A stretch of DNA of 64,000 nucleotides from Syngnathus acus (taxonomy: Eukaryota; Chordata; Actinopteri; Syngnathiformes; Syngnathidae): positions 7,891,842 to 7,955,841 of the forward strand of contig NC_051090.1 in assembly GCF_901709675.1 (NCBI RefSeq), in the 5' to 3' direction. How positions within the stretch are numbered: position 1 is the stretch's first letter; the number at the start of each line of letters is the position of its first letter. Of this stretch, positions 13,261 to 26,600 are shown piece after piece. The position numbers and the translations under genes were made by a program. Under the pieces are notes generated by a model, which worked only from the letters and a program-made list of their open reading frames with translations, had not been told where the DNA came from and did not search any database.

Positions 13261-16200
13261 CACTAGATCAAGCCTATGGGTAATATTTAAGGTCGTGACA
13301 TGATCAGTGTTGTAGTATACAACCTGTTTGGGGTGGTGGGTCAACAGTCTGTCTTGGCCAACGTTAGCTAGCTAGCTCGCTAACATAGCGCAGTCTTTCG
13401 CCCCCTTTTAAAAGCCCTTTCTGCTCGTCTCAGGTTTGTGCTAACTTCTGTCCATGCTTGTATTTGGCTTATTTCTTCTTGGTGTTTGGAATGTCCTCAA
13501 CGTGAAATCACTTGATGGTTAACCAACGCAACGGCAAGATTCAAAGGCTTCGACTATCATCAAAATTAATCTTTATAGTTTACGTCACGGGATGAATGAA
13601 GTAGATAGTTGTCATCAAAGCAAAATCGAGATATCATTAACATGCAAGCATAATTACCTAAATCATTTTGTACTTAACGTCAAAATAACAAAACATATTC
13701 AAATATGTTTGATTTTAAAATAAATGTACTTTTTCACGTTTTTCTGAGCCACAAAGTTTGAATTGTAGCAACTGGATTCTTCTGAAAATGACAATTATTT
13801 TTGTACAAGTAGTAATAATAACAGTCTGTTTAAATCACTGAGTGCGGCTGGAGTGGTCAATCCATCCTGACAACGCTCCAAAATTTGGACATTTTTGAAA
13901 ATTTGAAATGGAAAATGACATGGAAATTTTTAGGCGTTTGAAGTCATCATCCCATTTTTTAAGATAAAATTTCACAAAGACAGCAGCTACTTGTCACATT
14001 GCTAATAATATTAAGGGACGCGTTTCCCCAGTTCTAATTACGTTAATGTTTACATAGATGCCATCAGGGTGTAAAAGATAAATAATACAAAGCAAAAATA
14101 AAAAAAGCGGAGAGGCGTAACAATCCAAGAAAAATACTGCGCAATACAATGTTGTTTTTTTGCATTGGGGAAAAGATCATTCAATTGAGTTGTAAAGTCG
14201 TGCAACAGCTGAGCAAATCATGCAGGCTGTGCAAGGTCAAAGTGGAGGCATGCCACAGAACTAGTACGACGCATACCTTTGGTTTACAAAACTGGCTTTT
14301 TTAATACCTAATCTCACAAACACAATCTATCTCTGCTATCTGTTTCCTTGTAGTGCAACCAGAGCACTAGATCAGCAGTGCGAAACATGACTGTGCAAAA
14401 ATCTGTAGTCTACTAGTGCACACAAAACTAGCAACATTACTAGCCCAAATTAAATACCAATCAGAGTTAACTCGCACAAAATGGCTGCAGCATATTTGGT
14501 TGACGCAGATTTTTCTTTTTACGTTTTGCCCTATCTGACTCGTTGAAATCTTTTTTGACTCGTGCTTCTTTTTTTGTTTTTTTATTTTTCTCTACGCTGT
14601 GATAGCAGAGATCTGTTGCGTCTGTGTCTGTAGTTTATTGAAAAGGCAAAACTATAAATTTAAATCTTAAATTAAAAATAATACAGAACAGAGGTTATGT
14701 CGGCTTTGCCCTCGGCAGGTTCCTAATGTGACCTTTTTGCAAAATTAATTGCTCACTTCTGCTTTATGGCAACATGCACTTTACGCATGTTGCAACATTT
14801 GAGTATTATTACCAAGGGAATGTAGCATAGTTAATGTTTCATTTAAACTGCAGCTGCTGATGTGTTTCGCTAATGTTTAGAAGACCTGCTCGTTGACTTT
14901 GACGTTGCAATCTGGTGGTCATGATACCCAGGTATCCAACTTGTAGTAATTTCCATAATTAAAAAGATTATGGGCGTTTTCTTCTTTAGGCGTTTTAGAA
15001 TTCCTGTGTAAACGAAAGATTTTGTGCGTCACTCTAATCATTGACTCTGCAAAAGAAGGATGCCTACTAAAAAAATAGTTTTATCATCCTTTGCGCTTAT
15101 CTTTTTAACCTATATATCTGCTATAATATTACAATGTGTAAAATTCATGACGAACTCTCATAAAACTGTGTAACAGACACATTTGGTTTAGCCATATCAT
15201 TAAGTAAGTCACACTTGCGCTTTTTTTGTTGAACCTGTCAATTGGTAAAACATTATCTTGACCTCTCCTGCGTCTGTCTCAACAAATACAGGAGAAACCT
15301 TTTAGTCAGAAGTCAGGACAATACAATGAGACAGCGTTTCAGTTATGGAACAGCCTGTTGGAGAACCTTGTCTGCAGAAGAGGATGTTCTTGATATTACA
15401 AACAGGCTTATGGAGAGTGCTGTCACTCACAAATTGCTTTGGAATTGATTATTACATCGCTTAATCAGATAATCGCACCCTAACCGATTCCCCGATAACT
15501 TCAGTTAACTTTTTTTTTATTATTATTAAAGTTGCTTTCCCTCTGACTTCATCATAGACTTCTTCCATTCATGAATCAGACCCAGTTTGATATGTTTAAT
15601 GAATCACTTCCCCCATTAAAAAGTAAAATGGAAAACTGTATTTGATTCCACCACTAAGTTTATTACTTTATTAATCCAGTTAGGCATGGAGGAAGAAAGA
15701 CATTTAAAATACGTCTGAGGATAAGATAACATTTATTCATTCAAAAACAAAGGGAGTTTGTTCCATCGTTTCAGCAAAAATAGTGGATACATGGCATGGG
15801 AAAAAAAGAAGCAAATCCAAACTGCGAGCAGGGGAGCCACAACTTTGAGCAAGCCGAAACAGTGTGTCCATGTTTAGATGGCAAAGGTGGTTTAGTCTGT
15901 CAGGCAGAAAGGTAGGTGGTCATGGATTTTTTCTTTTTTTTTTTCTTTTGCTAAGGCCTGTCATGATAAACGACATGATTGGCCCTTGACGGGAGCAAAG
16001 CTTTGCTATTATGGCCCAAGAATAGGAGGGGAAGTGATAAAGAAAGCACATGGACTGAGCAGCATGATGATAACAAAATGCATTTTCCTCCAAATGCTTC
16101 CATGAATTATGGATTTTGTCATTATGTCATGGCTCATTGTTTCCCCTTTCCTTTTCGTGGCTCTGCTTAAAAACAATACAGAAAGGTAGAGGTCTTTGTG

Positions 16201-17640
16201 TCAAATATACACAAAGTAATGCTTAGCACTGCTGAAGGAAATATTTTCGTACTTACATAAAAAAAACTCCTTTGCACGATTTTTAGCCTCTGATGTGGAT
16301 GCACTGAGAAGAAAACTAGTTTGTTGTCCCCCCCCCCACACTTTTGCGGTGTAGGTTCAAATATTGCAACTCGCGAGCATCAGGCATATTCTTCATATTA
16401 TTATCATCATCATATTATTGTTCATATTCTTTGTGTACAGCGCAACGTCTATTATTTTGCACTGCACACTCATATTTCTTATCAGTTCTTGTTTGTTTGT
16501 GTCTTTAATGGGTCCCCATTTAAAAACATTTCAATATACCTTCATTGTCATTTTCCTCAGGGTGATTTTTGTGACTTTATTTGTTCCTGTAGGGTTCCAG
16601 GTTGGTGTGGGAAGAGCAAGCTCATTGCAGGAGACCACCTGGGGCAGTTTGTCCTAGGCTCTCAAGGTAGAAGCAGGAAGGTGGTACATTTGTCTCTAGA
16701 CCTTCTCTTAAACTGACACAATTATTAAGGTTTACGCTTTATCCTTCCAACCTTGCTATACTTGATTTCCCAACATGTTTTACAATAGTTACAAGCCCTG
16801 TTGACAGAGTAACTTATTCAAGTTAGACCTGTTTCGTTTACCTATTGAATATACGTCAATGTTTGTCAGGAAGCCAACATATCTCGGTGACCAAGGCTGC
16901 CAACAATATACAGTAGCACCTACTTAACGTTTTGATAATTCAGAAAGACACAAATGAACTTCTTTGTCCTAAAACTCACTCCCTTGCTATTCTTCTTGCT
17001 CATGAGAGGTTGCGTCTTCTGGTGCAGAATTTGTTGTCTTTGTTTTTGACAGCAAACAATAAATGGTGCTAATCTTTGCTCCTGATCTCTTGGCTGCTAA
17101 CACTACAGTTATTTATTTTGGTCTTTACAGCGCTCCTAATTTCTTCATCAGTGTTGTTTTCAATGATCTTCACATAATCAAAATCTGAAATGCACGCAAA
17201 TACAAATGCATATGGGGAAATTACAAATGAGTTGTCCCTTGTCGGATAAAAAAAGTTGTCTGTTTCTGAATCATAGATATCATTAGATGATTCAAGGGTT
17301 TAAAGTATGTGCTTTCCTAGTGCTAGCGGGCCTCTGTTGTCCAATACTCGGAAGGGTTTGGCCCAAAGCAAAATATTCCGCTGGCTGCCACACCGCCCAC
17401 CCATGTAAAGTTGAGTTGATAAGATCAGCTATGGGTGGGAGAGGCAACAGTGGCCCTTTACGTACTTCAGGTCAGGCCTAGTTGGTGGAACTGGTGTATT
17501 TCCTGCTGTGCTGTTTACTTCTCCTTCTATAGTTAATGAGAAACCTCAGTCTAGAAACAATAACTGCCTTTATATATCATATATATAATGAGTAACCACA
17601 ATAACTTAAACTGATGAGACAAATATTTTTGTCTCTGCAG
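13133..17640 (+). other. atp13a3: Intron 1 of atp13a3
   Basis: A 4.5-kb AT-rich intron bounded by GTAAGT at 13133 and TCTCTGCAG ending at 17640. Homopolymers and short simple repeats occur (e.g. poly-C near 16330, AT repeat near 17578). The first few hundred bases remain CpG-rich. No gene or confidently recognised transposon is seen in it. Confidence 0.6.
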
Positions 17641-17676
17641 TGACAAAGGAGGGTGCTTTGCATTCAGCTTTGAATC

Positions 17677-20600
17677 ATGGAGAAGGGAGACCTAAAGGTC
17701 CTCAACAAGGGGGAAGATGAAGAGATGGTGAGTATCCTTTATTGATATGTCAGCCGAAACGTGCAAATTGTTTCAAGTTTTTATATCGTGCCCTTCTTTC
17801 TCTACTTCCACTTTGAAGGAGTTGCAAGGCTACCGATTGTGCCGCTGGCGACTGGCACTGGTGGGTCTTGGGGTACTCTGTACGGGGGGCTTCCTACTCC
17901 TGCTGCTCTACTGGATGCCAGAGTGGTGCGTCAAGGCCACCTGCATCCCTACCACAGCCTGTGATGCCGAAGTGGTGTTGCTGCGTTCTACGGTTTGTAA
18001 TTTATTTTTTTTGCAAAAATGGAGGCGTACAAAGGAGCATTGTTAATGTCACATCGGTGGGAAAAAAATCCAAAAATGATCAGAGAAAAGGGGGATTGTA
18101 CTTTAATTCTTGTCCAGTGTAAGGTTTTCACTTACTTTGGAGCAGACAGCAATAGGGCCAGAGAACATGAACAATTTATTGTTGATTATCTGGATAGAAA
18201 ATTGAGCAAAACTTTACAAACTTGCACACGCTGTAATTAGATGCATATCGATAAAAGTTATACTTTTAACTAGGATGAATTCCGGCGCTGGTTCCTGGCT
18301 AAGGTTCGAGTGATTCTAGCCCCAGGAAGCAACCCCTTCCACAACCTGGAGACCCAGACCACCTCCCCTTCCCCGACCCCCCCTCCTTTTTCCTTCTCCT
18401 CTTCATCTTTAGCCAATGGAGACACTCGCCACTCTTCTCATGGGATCCCCGCTCAGGAGCTCATCAGAAGATATGTGGAATACCCACCCACCAAGGTAGG
18501 ACAAAGCCTTGTCTTCTCTTCGCACTCCATTCATACACACAGGTAATGTTACATTTGCCGCAAATGTCATATTCTCTCCTCATTTCTGTCTTTCAGATAC
18601 ATTATTTTACCCTACACAGCACAAAATATTATTGGAATGATAGAGTGCAGAACTTTCAAGTTTTAACGTAAGTATTTTTCATCTGCATCTTTTTGTTAAA
18701 TAGTAGACTTCTTTTTGACATGACATGACGAAGTAGTCAATGTTGTATATTGCTGTGACTTTGTCCGACAGAGGCCTGGATGATCTCAATGTCACTGCTG
18801 CCACTCTCCACTCAGAGCACAGCAAAGGCCTAACCAGGAACCAGCAAGAGTACAGGTAATATCTGAATCCCAAATATATTTTGCTGGTTAGCTTAAGACC
18901 TACAGTGCCAAGTGAAAAACATTTTTAACAACAATATGTTCTATGGGGAGGGGGGGGTCCCACGAGTCTAAACACACCAAATAGCACTTGAATTATTTGA
19001 GTTTGGCCATGGGACTTTTGCAAGCTGAGTCGTGATTGGTCGTAACTTGAGCCCCCTGAGCAACTGATGTCATTTTCAGTCGATAGCAAGTAGCAAAATG
19101 TTTTTTTCATTTGTTTCTATATTGTAGGAGACTGTTTTTTGGATTGAATGAAATTGAAGTGAAAGTGCCTTCTGTTTTCAAGCTGCTTATCAAAGAGGTA
19201 AGACCTATGAGGATGTTTTAATATTATTTCAGCTGTAAAAATGTCCAAATTCAGAATTTCAATTCTTATATTTTTTTATCATTGCAGCACATGTCTATCT
19301 AATGTCTTGTCACTTTCTTTTTTTCTATAGGTCCTAAATCCTTTCTATATCTTCCAACTCTTCAGTGTGATATTGTGGAGTGCCGACGAATATTACTATT
19401 ATGCTATTGCCATTGTTCTCATGTCCTTAATATCCATAGCTACCTCTCTATATACCATCAAAAAGGTAAGCTTGTGGAAATTTTATAACACAAAGAAACA
19501 TTGTATCAAACTCAATCCAAGAACAAAGTGTGCTTGATTCAAGTTATGAAATATTGGACTTTGTCAACTAGCTTATCAAAGGCGAGGTAATCGGCAGAAA
19601 AGAAATAAGACGAACTCTTAGTGCAACCTCTAGCACAGTGATTCTAAAACTAGTTGGTCTGGTACAAAAAGTGAGTCTCTGATTCATAATGAGCTTGGGA
19701 TTTATCTCTTTTCAATGTTGCCATAAATTCCACTCTTGGTGGGGTGGTTGCCATCATACTTTTCACCATTGCGCTCAATATTTACGGGTTCTGTACTTTT
19801 GTGGTTTCGATTTTTTAATGAAAAGGCAATTTCAAACAAAGTTTTCTTCTCTCCATTCTCTAGCAATACGTCATGCTTCATGATATGGTGGCAGCTCACA
19901 GTATTGTTCGTGTATCTGTATGCCGAGCCAATAATGGTTTGTATTTTATTTTTTCAGCCCAATATCTGCTGATAACCTTTGGCATTATTGGTAGAAGTTG
20001 TACTATGTGTGCTGTAGAAAGAAAATTAAATAACAGCTCAGCAATATCACATTATAGGGAGTGATGTTATACTAAAATGCAAAGTTCTACTTGTTTGAGA
20101 CTGCTTCAGGTTCAGCTACCTGTCAATTACAGGTTATTCACCCTATGGCTGTGACTAGGGATTATTTTCACATTTGATTAAACGCACAATTTGTTCTTTT
20201 ATGGCAGATATTGAAGAAATTATGTCTACTGATTTGGTGCCTGGGGATGTAATAGTCATCCCCAGCAATGGGACCATTATGCCATGTGATGCCGTGCTGG
20301 TCAGCGGCACTTGCATTGTCAATGAAAGCATGCTTACAGGTCAGAAACAGAATTTGGTATTTTAAATAAAAAAGATAAAAAAAACTGGCCCAATCTAATG
20401 CCATGTGCTGATACCGGTCTACCCTTCCACAGGTGAAAGTGTTCCAGTGACAAAGACCAACCTTCCAAACCAGTTGCCAGGGGAGAGTGGCGATGAGGCT
20501 TTGAGTGCCTATAGCATAGAGGAGCACAAGCGACACACACTCTTCTGTGGAACTAATGTCATCCAGACACGTTTTTACACTGGTGAACTGGTCAAAGCTG

Positions 20601-23600
20601 TAGTAGTCCGCACAGGTAGGCGTGTGCCACCCTTAAATAGTAGTTTGATGAACCCACACTGCCTTTGACATGTTTTTAGTATTTTGAAGTCTAATTTGAT
20701 AACTCAGAAGATAGTGTCCATTGACTTATTTGAAAGTATAAACTTCACTTTGTCTCACTTAGGCTTCAGCACAGCCAAAGGCCAGTTGGTACGCTCCATC
20801 CTATACCCCAAACCCACAGACTTCAAGCTGTACCGTGATGCCTACCTTTTTCTGTTGTGTCTGGTGGGCGTGGCTGGGATTGGCTTTGTCTACTCCATCG
20901 CCCTTAGCATCGTGAACAAAGTAATTTTTGCCAAAATAAAGATGGAGAGCTCTGGAACTTCCAACGAAAACATTCTCAATGCTGTGGTTCTAAACATTCA
21001 TATGAATACAGGTTTATATAATATGGTAACAATGCTTGCCACAAAATTCATTTGTTTACAAAACGGTTTAGTTTACTAGACTAGTGTGGATATGTTAACA
21101 CTTGAACTTCAATGACCTTGAGTTAAAAATGACTCATTTATGGCTTCCCAGGTGCCAGCCAAGACCATCATCATCGAATCCCTGGACATTATTACCATCA
21201 CGGTTCCCCCGGCGCTGCCCGCAGCCATGACAGCTGGTATTGTGTATGCCCAACGACGCCTTAAAAACATTGGCATTTTTTGCATCAGCCCTCAAAGGAT
21301 TAATATTTGTGGGCAGATCAATCTGGTCTGTTTTGACAAGGTGAGTTACTAAGCTTGTTTTTTTTTTTCCTCATGTTTTCTTTTCGTTAGGTATATGGGT
21401 TATTAAAAAGCTAAACTTGGACATTTTGCATAAGTAATTTGGCAGCCAGGAAATCTCATCTAATTAATTATTTTATTGGATTTACTTATCTCTTGCTGTG
21501 GGTTATTAAAATGCTAAAGGTAGATGATTATTTACCCTAATCATGTGCCATTATCTCTTGTGGGTTATTAAATTTCTAAAGGTAAATGATTATGTACCTC
21601 AATCTTGTGCCAGACAGGAACTCTTACGGAAGACGGTTTAGACTTATGGGGAGTCCAAAGAGTAGAGAATGGCAGGTAAGGTCATACTATCCTGCATAAA
21701 CTTATTTATATATTGTATGGTGCCCTTCTGGTTATCTGCAATACATATTACATTAGTGATGGAGGAGATTATTGCTCTTGCTTATGATTCATGACAACAA
21801 TACAGTATATATTCATTTATTAATTTGCTCCTCCTTTTATTTTTTACCTTTTCAGTTTCCTGCAATCAGATGAAAAAGCCTCCAAGGAAAATCTAGTAAA
21901 GTCCCAGTTTGTTGCTTGCATGGCCACGTGCCATTCTCTTACCAAAATAGAGGGCCAGTTGTCTGGAGATCCACTGGACCTCAAAATGTTTGAGGCTACT
22001 GGTTGGGTAAGTTCAGTACTTGCAAAATGATCTACAGAATACAATTCAATCCAATATTTTATATGTAGCAGTGAGACCCAGCCAGCCGTCCAGACATTTA
22101 ATACTAGACACTTGGACTAGCACATTGTCGCCAAAATGACATAATGGTGCCTAAGTGTAACATGTGGTGATCGTTGTTTGAATTAGAAGCATAGTTTATT
22201 ATTGTATGATACAATATGCAGAAATAATTAAGACTGTAAAAAACAAATATACATTTTTCATTTTCTCTCAATTTGTTAGTTAATACTGGATAGCCTGCCG
22301 CAATCATGGCTTGAAACGTCTATAATTGCGAGATCAAGAGAAACATTGTCTAATCTAGATAATACATTCCAATCTGTCCCTTTAGATCCTGGAGGAAGCC
22401 ACTGAGGAAGAAACGGCTCTCCACAATCGCATCATGCCGACTGTGGTTAGACCCACAAAGCAGCTGTTGCCCTCACAGCCATCATCAACAGAGCAGGACA
22501 TGGTAAATAATGCAATTCCTTGAGGGATGGTTGTGAGCCCACAAAGTGTAGGAAATGCAACACTACATTTAGGCTTGGTGGATCTGATTAAATTTTTCTC
22601 CTGAACATTCATAAAAAAAAAAAGCAAATTATTTTCTTTCTAATGACTGTTCTTCTGTCCTTTTCACATTCTAGGAACTTTATGACCTGCCTGTAAGTAG
22701 TTTTTTTTTTTTTTAAGAGATATCAAATTCCTTTTTTTGTCTTATTTCTAGTTTTCCTGGGAATTAATAACCTATAAAAATGTTTTATGACAGGAGTAAA
22801 ATTTGTTTTAATCAACTTAAAAAAAATAATGCTAATCAGATTTGTTTTTTGTGTAGTCTCAATATGAGATAGGTATTGTGCGGCAGTTTCCATTTTCCTC
22901 TGCACTCCAGAGGATGAGTGTGGTTGCTCGCCTGTTAGGGGAGAAACGTATGGATGCCTACATGAAGGGAGCACCGGAGGTGGTGGCTCACCACTGCAAG
23001 ACCGAAACAGGTGAGCTCTATTTACTTTACTATAGGTTGTCACTAGATTTTACCCTTCCAATTAAAAATTGTTTTTTACCTGATTGCTTTTGCATGAATA
23101 GAAACAGCAATTCTCTTCATTTTCTCTTTATCTTTATAGTGCCAGATAATTTTGCAGAGGTCTTGGAGGGTTACACCAAGCAAGGCTTCCGAGTAATAGC
23201 TTTGGCTCATCGTCGTCTTGAATCCAAACTCACGTGGCACAAGGTCCAGAATGTAAACAGGTATAGTGCCTTGGTAATTTTAACAAGTGGCGAATACAAA
23301 CGTGTAATTTAGCCGGATTTGTATTGCATTGCTGAAAAATAAGTACGATAATCAATCATTTTTATATATTGTATTTAGACACATAGCGCGTGATATTTTA
23401 TTTATTGAAGAAAAACATTTTTGGGACTGAAACAAAATATGTATATCTCTTCATAAACTAGAGATCACATCGAGACAAACATGGAGTTCCTGGGTTTAAT
23501 AATCATGCAGAATAAGTTGAAAACCGAAACGTCGGCAGTTCTGCAAGATCTCCACAGAGCCAACATTCGTACTGTCATGGTTACGGGTAAGAATGAAGAC

Positions 23601-26600
23601 CTATGCGGGTCACAATAGCAAAAAAAAAAAAGGCAACAATGTGGTTTCATACATTTTTGTAATACATATGTATATATCAGAAAGGTGACATGAAAATCAG
23701 ATGCCACTACGACCACTCCATTAATCTTAAAATGTTTACATTTTTAGGCGATAACATTCTGACAGCCATCTCTGTGGCTCGGGACTGTGGAATGATCCTT
23801 CCACAGGACACGGTCATCATTTCAGACGCAATCCCTCCACATGATGGACAGACTGCCAGGATCACATGGAGGTGTGCAGACAAGCCAAGTATGGCAGCAC
23901 ATCTTGAGGTGAGATGACTGTAAAAACATGCACAAATGACCTGCTTAGTCAAATACAATATTTTTTATATTTTTTTTGCTGTCAGATTTGAAGGTTCTGT
24001 TCAAATGTTATCTTAAGGACCATAAAAATGTAAAAAAAACAATGTTTTGATCTAAAAAAAAAAAAAACTGTGAAATGTTCATCCATGTTTAACTCCTGTT
24101 TTAGGACGTGAGCATCAGCCTGGATGAGCCCAAACAACAAGAGCGTTACCATTTTGCCATGAACGGAAAGTCATTTGCAATCATCTCGGAGCATTTCCCA
24201 GACATGCTTCCAAAGGTGTGACTTCTTGCCAGAGGGACTACTGTGTATTTGAAGACGATTAACATCTAATAACCTTTGTATAATAATTTTAAAGTTGGTG
24301 CTACATGGAACAGTGTTTGCCAGAATGGCCCCGGATCAGAAAACCCAACTCATTGAGGCATTACAGGATGTGGAGTGAGTATAAAAATATTTGCATTAAA
24401 CTCTAATGATAATGTAAAATAAACTTTTCATTCTTCTGTCATTTTCTCAGATACTTTGTGGCAATGTGTGGAGATGGAGCAAACGACTGTGGAGTAAGTT
24501 GCAGGCCTTTCGAGTTAACATAAGAGTGACAATAATAAACATACATTTTATTCAACCTAAATATTTGCCATTATGCTTTTTTCCCCCCCTCAGGCGTTGA
24601 AAAGGGCTCATAGTGGCATCTCTTTGTCAGAGCTCGAAGCTTCTGTGGCCTCTCCATTCACATCCAGAACGCCTAATATCTCATGTGTCCCAAGCCTCAT
24701 CAGGTTTCTTTCCATATTTCAAATTTATTTTTACAGTTGCTTGACGTTTCTTTAATGTCTAGGATAGCAAACTAACAAGTGCTCTCTGACTTTTTACAGG
24801 GAGGGCCGTGCTGCTCTCATCACCTCCTTTTGTGTATTCAAGTTCATGGCCCTTTACAGCATCATCCAATACATTAGTGTCACTCTCCTGTACTCCGTAT
24901 GTAACGCTGTTCTGCTCACAATCACCTGCCCATAGGCAGGGGTACTGCCATGGACTTACAGCCACTTCAACACTGCATATTGAAAATATTATATTGGGTT
25001 AACCATGCACCCCTGTAGAATCCTCTTTTCTTTCGCTTAGGGTACCCCTGCCTGTGGGAGTCTTGGGAAAAGCAGTGAATTGTTTCCTAAAACACAAATG
25101 TTCTCCTTTCCTCTCAGATTCTCAGTAACCTTGGAGATTTCCAGTTCCTTTTCATCGATATAGCCATCATCCTTGTCCTTGTTTTCACCAGTAAGTTTTG
25201 GAGAAAATGGGTTTAAGAAAGTAAAGAGTGGTGTTGATTGGTGGCTGATTTCTCCCTTTTCAGTGAGTCGGAACCCGGCATGGAAAGAACTAGTCGCACA
25301 TCCTCCTCCATCGGGCCTGATCTCAGGGCCTCTGCTCTTATCTGTGCTGAGCCAGATACTCATCTGCTTTGGCTTCCAGATGCTTGCGTTTTTTTGGGTC
25401 CAAATACAGCCTTGGTACACCATCTGGACACCGCTTTCAGAGTGAGAACATGACAACACTCGTGATCAGGGTGTATTTGGACATTTTTTTAATAATATAA
25501 TTACCACCGCTTTAATGTGCTGGAAAAAACAAAAAATATGTTGAAAGAGCTTGAAATTTGAATTGGTAAATGACGTTGTGTTAATTGTTGAATGTATAAA
25601 ACAATTACGAATGTACACCTTTCCATATTTTAAGTCTCAGTAGCCATCTCCTTGTTCTTTCAGTGCCTGCAACGTGTCTTCACACACAAATATGTCCAAC
25701 CTCAATGAAACTGAAGTCGATGACCACAACATCCAAAATTATGAGAACACCAGCCTTTTCTATGTTACCTGCTTCCAGTACCTTTTGGTTGCCATTATCT
25801 TCTCAAAGGGCAAACCTTTTAGGCAACCAAGCTACAAGAATTGTACGATTGTCACTTCTAAACAATCACAAATTGCAAATAGTTGGATATTTGCCTAACA
25901 GTATCTTTCCTTGATATGCTTCTTCCAGGGCCTTTTGTCGTGACTGCTTTGATTTTGTACATTTTCCTCCTCACCAACATGTTCTACCCTGCTCAAGCCA
26001 TAGATGAATTTCTACAGGTAATAGTGTAAGAATGATCAGACTGCACAAATAAAAGGAGTTGCTTGTCTAAACTTTTTTTTTTTTTTTTTTTTGGTCTTCA
26101 CAGATTGTTTGTGTTCCTCTTGATTGGAAACTAAAACTCGTGCTTGTCATCGTGGCCAACGCTGTCGTGTCAGTTGTGGTAGAGGTAAGACTCGTGAACC
26201 AATATGGTAACTACTGGTTGTTTTCTCATGGAGAGTTTTTTTCCCCCCCCCTCATGCAGTGTCCTCATTGTTGTCTCATTCCCTTGACAACAGGATCGTT
26301 CAATATGTTATAAAATGTAACTTGTTCTTTTTTTTAGACTCCTGCTCGTATTTATCAGGAAGATTGCGTTTCAGTAGAATGGAATTATTCATTGCTCTTG
26401 AAGTGCATGAAAATTAATGGATAGTCTATGAATTGTTGCTTTTGCTCAGTGGAGCAGTTTTTACCGAGCTTCCTAACACTTGGCTGCCTTCGCATACACG
26501 CCGTGCTTAGCATACACCCGAGATCGTACTGTTTTGCTGACTACAATCAAACAAAATAATTTGACATAATCAAGAATTGCACTAATTGTCAATGTTTGTG

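Noticed and set aside
23465-23958. Minus-strand frames across atp13a3 exons
   Set aside because: They are shadows of the well-supported plus-strand exons 23462-23586 and 23748-23908.
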